Positions 26,228-33,696 of a stretch of 64,000 bases of DNA are shown piece by piece; position 1 is the stretch's first letter; every line of letters begins with the position of its first letter. The notes under the pieces were generated by a model, which saw nothing but the letters and a program-made list of their open reading frames with translations, did not search any database and was not told where the DNA came from. The position numbers and the translations under genes were made by a program. The stretch comes from Promicromonospora panici (GTDB lineage Bacteria > Actinomycetota > Actinomycetes > Actinomycetales > Cellulomonadaceae), in assembly GCF_900608595.1 (NCBI RefSeq), contig NZ_UWYY01000016.1:1-64000 (forward strand), in the 5' to 3' direction.

Positions 26228-27528
26228 TCGCCCGGCGTCCACCAGGCCGACAGGCCGTCCTGGATGATGCCCGCGGCTTGCTCGGCGTCGGCGTCGCCGA
26301 GGAACAGCTTCTGCCCGGCCTCGCCCATCAGGTCGGTGCCGACCGGGTCGCCGTAGCGGAAGTCCACGAGCAGCAGGTAGGGCGCGGGGTTCTCCTGGTA
26401 CAGGTCCCACATCTCCTGCTGGAGCGGGTCCGAGAACTCGACGCCGGGGATCGGCGAGAACTGCTTGAGCTCGTCGGCGACGAGCTGTCCGAACTCGGGC
26501 GTGGCCAGCCAGTTCAGGAGCGTCTCCGCCTCCTCGGGGTGCTCGGTGGTCGCCGACAGGCCCCAGTTGCCGTCCGCGTACCCTGCGCTCACCGGGTGGT
26601 CCAGGGCCGAGCCGGGCGGCGGGGGCACCTGGAACACGCCGAGGTCGAGGTCCGGGTTGGCCTCCTGGAAGAAGGCCTGCTCGTAGGAGCCGCCCGCGAA
26701 CATCGCGGCCTGCTCGGAGGTGAACAGCACCTGCGCGTCCGTGTACGGCACGCCGGTCACGTCGTCCGGCATGTACTTCTGCAGGTCCTTGAACGTCTGG
26801 AGCGAGTCCACGTACGCCGGGTCGGTGAAGTCGGTGTCGCCGTCGCGCAGCGCCTGCTGGAAGTCGGCGCCGCCGTACTGGGCGGCGGTGAGGGCGTCGT
26901 GCACGGTGGGCACGAACCAACCGTCGCGCGCGCCGACCGCGAGCGGCGTGACGTCCTTCTCCAGGAGCGTCTCGTTGAGCGCTATGAAGTCGTCCCAGGT
27001 CTCGGGCTCCGCCAGCCCGTTCTCCTCGAAGATCGCCGTGTTGTAGTAGACCTGGATCGTCTGGGTGGCCAGCGGCACGCCGTAGACGGCGCCGTCCTCA
27101 CGGCTGCGGGCGCCGTCGAGGATCGCCTGGTCGAAGTCGCCGAGCGCCGGCACGAGGTCCTCCAGCGGCTCCAGGTTGCCGCCCTCGATGAGCGGCTGGA
27201 GCAGGCCGTAGGAACGCACCTGGGCGATGTCCGGCCCGTCCGAGCCGGTCAGGCCCGTCCGCAGGATCTGGTCGTACTCGGTGTTGAGGTGGGCCTGGAA
27301 GTTCACCGTGATGCACGGGTTGGCCTCCTCGAAGACGTCGAAGATCTGCTCGTAGGTCTTGACGTCCTCGGTGCGCCAGGACCAGACATCGAGCGCTACC
27401 GCCTCGCCGTCGCACCCCTCCCCCGCGGCCGCCCCGGGTTCCGGGCTGTCCGACGACGGCGCGCAGGCGCCGAGCGTCAGTGCCACGGCGGCTGTGGTGA
27501 GACCTGCGAGGGCGGTTCGGCGGTTCAT
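26224..27528 (-). CDS. Sugar ABC transporter substrate-binding lipoprotein (CUT1)
   Basis: Periplasm-side binding protein anchored by a lipid. The 434-residue product starts with a signal peptide (MNRRTALAGL...) with a lipobox LGAC near residue 22. The mature part has the SBP_bac_1 fold: VALDVWSWRTEDVKTYEQIFDVFEEANP, VYYNTAIFEENGLAEPETWDDF, and MFAGGSYEQAFF. It is the first gene of the three-gene operon. A 181-base gap separates it from the divergent branched-chain amino acid system; I see no clear LacI-type operator there. Substrate unknown, oligosaccharide likely given the cellulase nearby. Confidence 0.9.
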   Translation of the reverse strand: MNRRTALAGLTTAAVALTLGACAPSSDSPEPGAAAGEGCDGEAVALDVWSWRTEDVKTYEQIFDVFEEANPCITVNFQAHLNTEYDQILRTGLTGSDGPDIAQVRSYGLLQPLIEGGNLEPLEDLVPALGDFDQAILDGARSREDGAVYGVPLATQTIQVYYNTAIFEENGLAEPETWDDFIALNETLLEKDVTPLAVGARDGWFVPTVHDALTAAQYGGADFQQALRDGDTDFTDPAYVDSLQTFKDLQKYMPDDVTGVPYTDAQVLFTSEQAAMFAGGSYEQAFFQEANPDLDLGVFQVPPPPGSALDHPVSAGYADGNWGLSATTEHPEEAETLLNWLATPEFGQLVADELKQFSPIPGVEFSDPLQQEMWDLYQENPAPYLLLVDFRYGDPVGTDLMGEAGQKLFLGDADAEQAAGIIQDGLSAWWTPGE

Positions 27529-27709
27529 GAGCCGGACGCTGCCGTTCCGGGGTCGGCGTGTCAAGTATTTGCGCTGTGTCGAAATGTCGTGTCTCCGTTC
27601 GGCATTCGTGCCAGAATTTCCCCCGCTACTGGCTCGTACGGCTACTTGTTCCGAAGTCTCTGTTTGAAGTTCTACCGAAGCAAACGCATTCGTCCACCTG
27701 GAGACCCGC

Positions 27710-28879
27710 ATGCCGCACCGTGCACTCGCGCTGTTCGCCGCCACCGCCCTGACCGTCACGCTCACGGCCTGCACCGCGGAAGGCGGGGGCGGGACGGACG
27801 GCGGCCTCGTCGGCGAGGGAACCGGCGAGGACTGCACCATCGGATCCCCCGTGCCGGTGGGCGCGGCGCTCAGCCTCACGGGCGCCGCGGGCAGCTACGG
27901 CGAGTCGCAGCAGAAGGGCCTGGAGCTGGCCGCCGAGCAGCTGAACGCCCAGGGCGGCGTCGAGTACGAGCTGACGGTGGAGGACGACCAGACGGACCCG
28001 CGGCAGGGCATCGCGGTCTTCGAGCAGCTCACGGCCGAGGACGGCGCGAGCGTGATCATCGGCCCGACCCTGTCCACCGGCGCGTTCCAGGCTCAGCCGA
28101 TCGCGCAGGAGGAGGGCGTGCCGGTGCTGGCCATCTCCAACACCGTCGACGGCATCACCGCCCAGGGCGACTACATCTTCCGCGACTCGCTCACGGAGTC
28201 GCAGGTGATCCCGCGGACCGTGGCCGCCGCGAAGGCCGAGTACGGCCTGGAGAAGGTGGTGGTCATGTACGCGAACGACGACGCCCTGGCCGAGGCCGGC
28301 GGTGAGGTGTTCGCCGGTGCGCTGGACGCGGAGGGCATCGACGTGGCCGACACCCTCACCTTCTCGGTGGCCGACACCGACTTCCGCGCGCTGCTCACCG
28401 AGGCCAAGGCCGCCGACCCGGACGCGCTGGTCGTGTCGAGCCTGATCGAAGCGGCCATCCCGCTAGTCACGCAGGCCCGCGAGCTCGGCATCGACGTCCC
28501 GATCATCGGTGGCAACGGCTTCAACAACCCCAAGCTGATGGCCGACGCCGGGGACGCCGCAGAGGGCGTGGTCGTCGGGGCCGCCTGGAACTCCGAGTCC
28601 GAGAGCCCCGAGAACACGGCGTTCCTCGCCGACTTCGAGGAGAAGAACGGGACCCAGCCGGACCAGTTCGCCGCGCAGGCGTACACGGGCCTCATGCTGA
28701 TCGATCAGGCCGTGCGGTCCTCGTGCTCCGGCGAGCGGGACGCGATCAAGGAAGGCCTCGGGGCCATCGAGGGTGTTCCGACGGTGCTGGGCGAGCTGAC
28801 CATCAACGACGAGCGGGACGCCGAGCACGAGGCAGTGGTGCAGGTCGTCGAAGACGGCAAGTTCGCCGTCCTCGAGTGA
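27710..28879 (+). CDS. Branched-chain amino acid ABC transporter substrate-binding lipoprotein
   Basis: A LivK-like Peripla_BP_6 protein. The 389 residues start with a signal peptide and lipobox LTAC, a Gly-rich linker, then VGAALSLTGAAGSYGESQQKGLELAAEQLNAQGG, typical of this family. The middle has DALVVSSLIEAAIPLVTQARELG, and the end VVQVVEDGKFAVLE. It heads the operon with LivH, a LivM-LivG fusion and LivF. The ligand may be branched-chain amino acids or another small amino or amide compound. Confidence 0.88.
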   Translation: MPHRALALFAATALTVTLTACTAEGGGGTDGGLVGEGTGEDCTIGSPVPVGAALSLTGAAGSYGESQQKGLELAAEQLNAQGGVEYELTVEDDQTDPRQGIAVFEQLTAEDGASVIIGPTLSTGAFQAQPIAQEEGVPVLAISNTVDGITAQGDYIFRDSLTESQVIPRTVAAAKAEYGLEKVVVMYANDDALAEAGGEVFAGALDAEGIDVADTLTFSVADTDFRALLTEAKAADPDALVVSSLIEAAIPLVTQARELGIDVPIIGGNGFNNPKLMADAGDAAEGVVVGAAWNSESESPENTAFLADFEEKNGTQPDQFAAQAYTGLMLIDQAVRSSCSGERDAIKEGLGAIEGVPTVLGELTINDERDAEHEAVVQVVEDGKFAVLE

Positions 28880-28892
28880 CCGCGCGACCGCC

Positions 28893-29768
28893 ATGCAGCA
28901 ACTTCTGAACGGGCTGTTCATCGGCTCGATCTACGCGCTCTTCGCCGTCGGCTTCGCGCTGGTGTTCGGCATCCTCGACCGGCTGAACCTGGCCCACCCG
29001 GCCGTGTTCGCGGCGTCCGCCTTCATCGGGATCGAGCTGGTCACCGTGGGTGGGCTGCCCTTCTGGGCGGCCCTGCCCGCGGTCGCCGTCGTGGGGGCGC
29101 TGCTCGGCCTGATCGTGGAGCGGGTGGCGTTCCGGCCGCTCAAGGGCCGTCCCGACGCCCACTTCGCCGGGCTGATCTCGTCGATCGCCGTGGCGGGCAT
29201 GCTGATCGCGCTGCTCCAGTGGCGCTACGGCGCCGAGACCCGCCGCTTTCCCGCGGACGCGTTCCCGGCCACGCGGTTCGACGTGCTCGGCGCCCAGGTG
29301 ACGCTGCTGCAGGTGGTGATCGTCGCCGTCTGCCTCACGCTCGTGGTCGGGCTGACTTGGCTCGTCGCCCGCAGCCGGCTGGGGCGCGGCATGCGGGCGG
29401 TCGCGGAGAACCCGACGGCGGCCCGCGTGCTCGGCGTGAACGTGGACCGGGTCACCGCCACCACCTTCGCGATCTCGGCGGCGCTCGGGGCGGTCGCCGG
29501 TGCCCTGTTCGCGATGAACGTGAACTCCGCGCAGCTCGGCATGGGGTCCGCGATCGAGCTCAAGGGCCTCGCCGTGATCGTGGTGGGCGGCATGGGCTCG
29601 CTGCCCGGCGCACTGGTCGGCGGCCTCCTGCTCGGGGTGTCCGAGGTGTTCGCCGTGCAGTACCTGGGTTCGGCGTGGCGCGACCTGATCGCGTTCGCGC
29701 TGCTGTTCGGCATCCTGCTGCTGCGGCCGCAGGGCCTGTTCGGCGGACGTCGGGCACGGCAGGTCTGA
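28893..29768 (+). CDS. Branched-chain amino acid ABC transporter permease, LivH type
   Basis: A 291-residue permease with about eight hydrophobic segments. The start NGLFIGSIYALFAVGFALVFGILDRLNLAHPAVF and the coupling segment RAVAENPTAARVLGVNVDRVTATTFAISAALGAVAGAL are typical of LivH, and GMGSLPGALVGGLLLGVSE is the conserved late helix. Its stop overlaps the start of the next gene (ATG 29768). Confidence 0.92.
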   Translation: MQQLLNGLFIGSIYALFAVGFALVFGILDRLNLAHPAVFAASAFIGIELVTVGGLPFWAALPAVAVVGALLGLIVERVAFRPLKGRPDAHFAGLISSIAVAGMLIALLQWRYGAETRRFPADAFPATRFDVLGAQVTLLQVVIVAVCLTLVVGLTWLVARSRLGRGMRAVAENPTAARVLGVNVDRVTATTFAISAALGAVAGALFAMNVNSAQLGMGSAIELKGLAVIVVGGMGSLPGALVGGLLLGVSEVFAVQYLGSAWRDLIAFALLFGILLLRPQGLFGGRRARQV

Positions 29769-31450
29769 TGCTCACCGAGTCCACTGTCACGTTCATCGCG
29801 CTCGGCGCGATCTTCGCGTTCTCCTTCTACGCGGTGCTCAACGCGGGCCAGCTCAGCCTGGGACAGGCCGGCTTCGCGTCGGTCGCCGCCTACACGTCGG
29901 TGCTCGTCGCGCCGGACCCCGACGTCGTTGGCGACGTCCCCGCGCTCCTGGTCGCCCTCGCGATCGGCATGACGGCGGGCGCGACAGCCGCCGTCGTGCT
30001 CGGACTGCCGACCATGCACCTGCGGGGCGTGTTCCTCGCCATCGCGACCCTCGGGTTCGCCGAGGCGGTGCGGATCTTCGTGCTCAACGCCGAGTGGACC
30101 GGGGGCGCGCAGGGCATGTCCGTGCCCAAGGTGGTCACGCCCGCCATCGCCTGGATCGTGCTCGCCGTGGTCGCCTACTGGTTCTGGCGGTCCGCGCCCA
30201 CCCGGTACGGGCGGGCCCTGGAGGCCATCCGCGAGGACGAGCTCGCCGCCGGCGCCATGGGCATCGACGTCGGGCGGCACCGGCTCGGGGCGTTCGTCAC
30301 GGCAGGCGCCGTGGCTGGGCTCTACGGCGTGCTGTGGGCCTACACCGTGCGGCTGGTCGGACCCGCCGACTTCGGGTTCACCGCCGCCATCGACGGCCTG
30401 GTCACCGCCATGGTCGGCGGCACCACCGTCTTCGTCGGACCCGTGCTGGGCAGTACCTTCCTCACGCTGGTCCCCGAGATCCAGCGCGCCCTGGGCGTCG
30501 AGGCCGGCTGGATCCGGCCGTTCGTCGCGGGGTTGCTGCTGCTCGTCGTCATCCTGTTCCTGCCCGGCGGCCTCGCCGGGCGGATTCCCCGCCGGCTGCG
30601 GGTCCCGGACATCGCGGCCGACGCCGACAGCGGCGGCGCCGACGGAGAGCACCCGGAGCTGCGCACGCGCGTGCACGCGCCACGCGGCGACGTCGTCGTA
30701 CGGCTGACCGGGCTGAGCAAGGACTACGGCGGCGTGCACGCGGTCCGCGACGTCGACCTGGAGATTCACAGCGGCGAGCTGCTCGGGCTGATCGGACCCA
30801 ACGGCGCCGGCAAGACGACCCTCGTGAACATGATCAGCGGGCTCGTGCCGCCGTCGTGGGGCGAGGCGAGCGTGCTCGGCGTGACCGCCGGACGCACCCC
30901 CGTGCACCGGGTCGCCGCCGCGGGTGTGAGCCGCACGTTCCAGCACTCCAAGCTGTTCGGCAGGCTCTCCGCGCTGGAGAACGTGCTGGTGGGCGGGCAC
31001 CTCGTGACCCGGCCGACCCTGGTCCGGCGGTTGCTCTGGCTGCCCTCGGCACGCCGCGACGAGCGCGCCGCGCTCACCCACGCGGCCCGGTGCCTGGACC
31101 GCGTCGGCATGCTGGACGCGGCCACCACCCGGGCCAACGCCCTGTCGTACGGCGACCAACGGCGGCTCGAGATCGCCCGGGCGCTCGCGGCCGACCCGAG
31201 CCTGCTCATCCTCGACGAGCCGGCCGCCGGGATGAACCAGGTTGAGGCGGGCGAGCTCGCCCGCCTCATCCGCTCGCTGGCCGATGACGGCCTCGCCGTG
31301 CTGCTGATCGAGCACAACGTCGGGCTGGTGCGGCAGATCTGCGACCGGGTGGTGGTGCTCGACTTCGGCGAGGTCATCGCGTCCGGCGTGCCGTCGGACG
31401 TCGCCGCCGACCCGCGCGTGGTCGAGGCGTACCTCGGGACGGAGGCCTGA
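29768..31450 (+). CDS. Fused LivM permease and LivG ATPase
   Basis: A single 560-residue protein combines two subunits. Residues 1-285 are a LivM-like permease (LNAGQLSLGQAGFASVAAYTSVL, EAIREDELAAGAMGIDVGRHRLGAFV). After a basic, acidic linker of about 30 residues comes a LivG-like ATPase with Walker A GPNGAGKTT at 343, the LivG-specific RTFQHSKLFGRLSALENVLVG, signature LSYGDQRR and Walker B LLILDEPAAGMNQVE. Such fusions are known in this family. ATG 29768 overlaps the LivH stop. Confidence 0.92.
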   Translation: MLTESTVTFIALGAIFAFSFYAVLNAGQLSLGQAGFASVAAYTSVLVAPDPDVVGDVPALLVALAIGMTAGATAAVVLGLPTMHLRGVFLAIATLGFAEAVRIFVLNAEWTGGAQGMSVPKVVTPAIAWIVLAVVAYWFWRSAPTRYGRALEAIREDELAAGAMGIDVGRHRLGAFVTAGAVAGLYGVLWAYTVRLVGPADFGFTAAIDGLVTAMVGGTTVFVGPVLGSTFLTLVPEIQRALGVEAGWIRPFVAGLLLLVVILFLPGGLAGRIPRRLRVPDIAADADSGGADGEHPELRTRVHAPRGDVVVRLTGLSKDYGGVHAVRDVDLEIHSGELLGLIGPNGAGKTTLVNMISGLVPPSWGEASVLGVTAGRTPVHRVAAAGVSRTFQHSKLFGRLSALENVLVGGHLVTRPTLVRRLLWLPSARRDERAALTHAARCLDRVGMLDAATTRANALSYGDQRRLEIARALAADPSLLILDEPAAGMNQVEAGELARLIRSLADDGLAVLLIEHNVGLVRQICDRVVVLDFGEVIASGVPSDVAADPRVVEAYLGTEA

Positions 31451-31451
31451 C

Positions 31452-32165
31452 ATGACCGAACCCGTGCTCGAGGTGGAGCGCCTGTCCGTGCGCTACGGCC
31501 GGGTCGAAGCGGTGCGCGACGTGTCGTTCAGCGTGGCGGAGGGCTCGCTCGTGACGCTCGTCGGCGCGAACGGCGCCGGGAAGTCGACGATCATCAACGC
31601 GGTGTCCGGCATCGTGCGGCCGCACGGCGGGCGGGTCCGGTTCCGCGGGGCCGACATCACACGAGCTCCCGCCCACAAGCTCGTGGCGCGGGGTCTGGTC
31701 CAGGTGCCCGAGGGGCGGCAGATCCTCGCCTCCCTCACCGTCGCCGAGAACCTCGCGATGGGCGGCTGGCACCGCGGACGCGCGGCGTCCCGCACCATCG
31801 ACGAGATGTATCAGCGGTTCGGCGTCCTGGCGGAGCGGCGAGACCTGCCTGCCGGGACGCTGTCCGGCGGCGAACAGCAGATGCTCGCGATCGCCCGGGC
31901 GCTGGTCGCGGAGCCGGTGCTGCTCCTCCTGGACGAGCCGTCCATGGGCCTGGCGCCGCTCGTGGTGAACGAGGTGTTCGACGTCGTGGAGCAGATCCGG
32001 GCGGCCGGGACCACCGTGGTGCTCGTGGAGCAGAACGCGCGGCGCGCACTGCGCGCCGCCGACCAGGGGTACGTCCTGCGCACGGGCGAGGTGGTCCGGT
32101 CGGGCCCGGCGGCCGAGCTGCTGGCGGACGACGACGTGGTGCGCGCCTACCTCGGCACGGCCTGA
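31452..32165 (+). CDS. Branched-chain amino acid ABC transporter ATPase, LivF type
   Basis: The second ATPase of the system, 237 residues. Walker A GANGAGKST, LivF-specific GLVQVPEGRQILASLTVAENLAMGG, signature LSGGEQQ and Walker B LLLLDEPSMGLAP are present. It starts one base after the stop of the fusion gene. It is the last gene of this operon; a short GCCGCT-C-AGCGGC hairpin lies just after the stop. Confidence 0.93.
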   Translation: MTEPVLEVERLSVRYGRVEAVRDVSFSVAEGSLVTLVGANGAGKSTIINAVSGIVRPHGGRVRFRGADITRAPAHKLVARGLVQVPEGRQILASLTVAENLAMGGWHRGRAASRTIDEMYQRFGVLAERRDLPAGTLSGGEQQMLAIARALVAEPVLLLLDEPSMGLAPLVVNEVFDVVEQIRAAGTTVVLVEQNARRALRAADQGYVLRTGEVVRSGPAAELLADDDVVRAYLGTA

Positions 32166-32174
32166 ACCAGCCGC

Positions 32175-32339
32175 TCAGCGGCCGTTTGTCACGTTCCGCG
32201 CGATCCGCCAGGCGTCGGACAGGTCCGGGAAGTCCGCCTTGCGGACGGGCACGCAGAGCGCGTCGACGAGGGCGGCCGGCAGATGGCGGATCAGCAGGCC
32301 TGTGTACTGCGCGGCCCACGGCCCACGGTTGCGCGGCAC
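32175..32339 (-). pseudogene. Possible gene fragment (C-terminal 54 residues)
   Basis: A short frame between livF and the cellulase gene encodes a protein-like tail (GPWAAQYTGLLIRHLPAALVDALCVPV) with the GC-rich third positions of real genes. GTG 32337 has no ribosome site and no longer frame resembles a known family, so this looks like the 3' end of a deleted gene, perhaps a short-chain dehydrogenase tail. The rest of the gap to 32425 holds nothing I recognise. Confidence 0.3.
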
Positions 32340-32425
32340 GATGTGCGGCGGCCCCGGGCCCACCTCACCATCCGGCCGTCCGGGTTCTGCGACACCCGAC
32401 CGGCAGGCGCGCAACGCCGACGACC

Positions 32426-33469
32426 TCAGAAGTCGTCCGGCGTCCTGATCCGGTCGCGGATCCACGCCCCGGCCTCCTTGAGCCGGTCCGTCCCGAACGA
32501 GCCGCCCGCGCAGGTCCCCTCCGTGAAGACCGCGCCCGACCGGTGATCGTCGGAGAAGTTCCAGTTCACCCAGCTGATCTTCTTCGAGGCCGCCAGGTCG
32601 AGGTACCGCTGCGACATCGCGAAGTCGTTGGCGCCCTCGCCCGCGTAGTCCTGGGTGCCGAACTCCGTGATGAACATGGGGATCCGGTCCGCGGCGCGGG
32701 AGAGCGCGTCCAGGTACTCCTGCCCGTGCGACGCGGCGTAGAAGTGGAACGTGTACATCACGTTCGAGGCGTCGACCGGGTCGTTCACGACCTCGGACTC
32801 GTCCGAGCCGTCGGAGACGCCCAGCGAGGACCAGGCTCGTGTGCCCAGCAGGACGACGGAGTCCGGGTCCTGCGCGCGGATCACGGGGACGATCTGCTCG
32901 TGGTAGCTCATGATCGTCTGCCACGACACCCCGTTGGGCTCGTTCGCGACCTCGTAGATGATGTTGTTGTTGCCGTTGTTCCGCTCGGCGATGGCGGTGA
33001 AGAACGCCTTGGCGCGCTCCAGGTTGAAGTTCGGGTCGCCCGGATCGAGCATGTGCCAGTCGACGATGGCGTACAGGCCACGCGCCGTGAGCATGTCGAT
33101 GTAGTCGTTCACCAGGGCGGTGAACCGCGCCGGGTCGGTCTCGTAGCCGTCCTCCTGGACGTAGGTCGAGATCCGCATGACGTCGGCGTTCCAGTCGTAC
33201 GCGAGAGTGTCGAGCGAGGCGTCGGTGAGGCACTGCGAGTACCACTGGGTGCCGTGGCTGCTCATGCCGCGCAGCTGGATCTCCGTGCCGTGCTCGTTGC
33301 ACAGGCGGACGCCGCACACGCTGAGCTGGCCGTTCGCCTCGACGGGGGTTGCCACCTGCGGCGCGTCCTCGACGGCGTTGGCGGGCAGGAAGGGAGCGAG
33401 GGCTGCTCCGAACGCCAGCATCGCGGCCGTGGCTACTGCGACGATGATCGGAGCGCGGCGCGAGACCAT
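32426..33469 (-). CDS. Secreted GH5 cellulase (endo-beta-1,4-glucanase)
   Basis: A glycoside hydrolase family 5 enzyme, subfamily 2-like, that cleaves beta-1,4-glucan. The 347-residue protein has a signal peptide (VAVATAAMLAFGAALAPFLPANA), then GTEIQLRGMSSHGTQWY, the DVMRIS strand, acid/base Glu177 in YEVANEPNG, YTFHFYAASHG, nucleophile Glu269 in FITEFGTQ, and WVNWNFSDD near the end. No carbohydrate-binding module or anchor follows, so it is probably a free extracellular enzyme. It is transcribed divergently from fbiC; no clear CebR-type operator is seen. Confidence 0.92.
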   Translation of the reverse strand: MVSRRAPIIVAVATAAMLAFGAALAPFLPANAVEDAPQVATPVEANGQLSVCGVRLCNEHGTEIQLRGMSSHGTQWYSQCLTDASLDTLAYDWNADVMRISTYVQEDGYETDPARFTALVNDYIDMLTARGLYAIVDWHMLDPGDPNFNLERAKAFFTAIAERNNGNNNIIYEVANEPNGVSWQTIMSYHEQIVPVIRAQDPDSVVLLGTRAWSSLGVSDGSDESEVVNDPVDASNVMYTFHFYAASHGQEYLDALSRAADRIPMFITEFGTQDYAGEGANDFAMSQRYLDLAASKKISWVNWNFSDDHRSGAVFTEGTCAGGSFGTDRLKEAGAWIRDRIRTPDDF

Positions 33470-33696
33470 GTGGGACCACCTCAGTTCGTGGACAGAGCCG
33501 AAGCAGGTTGCGTCTGCGCTGCCTGCTGGTCACAAGGACGCTAGCAAGATGCCTGGTCGCACGACATGCGGGATTCCCACACCGTGCGCACAGGACCGGG
33601 ACGCGAACCCACGGAGAACCCCGCCGTCGGATGACGTAGTGTCGCCGGGTCCCCTCCGGACCATCCCGATCCGGTTCCAGCACCCGAGGTGGGCCC

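Noticed and set aside
27529..27709. LacI-type operator between the sugar and amino acid ABC operons
   Set aside because: No symmetric sequence of sufficient length was found in this gap.
33470..33696. CebR-type cellobiose operator upstream of the cellulase
   Set aside because: The 14-base palindrome TGGGAGCGCTCCCA or a close variant is not present.
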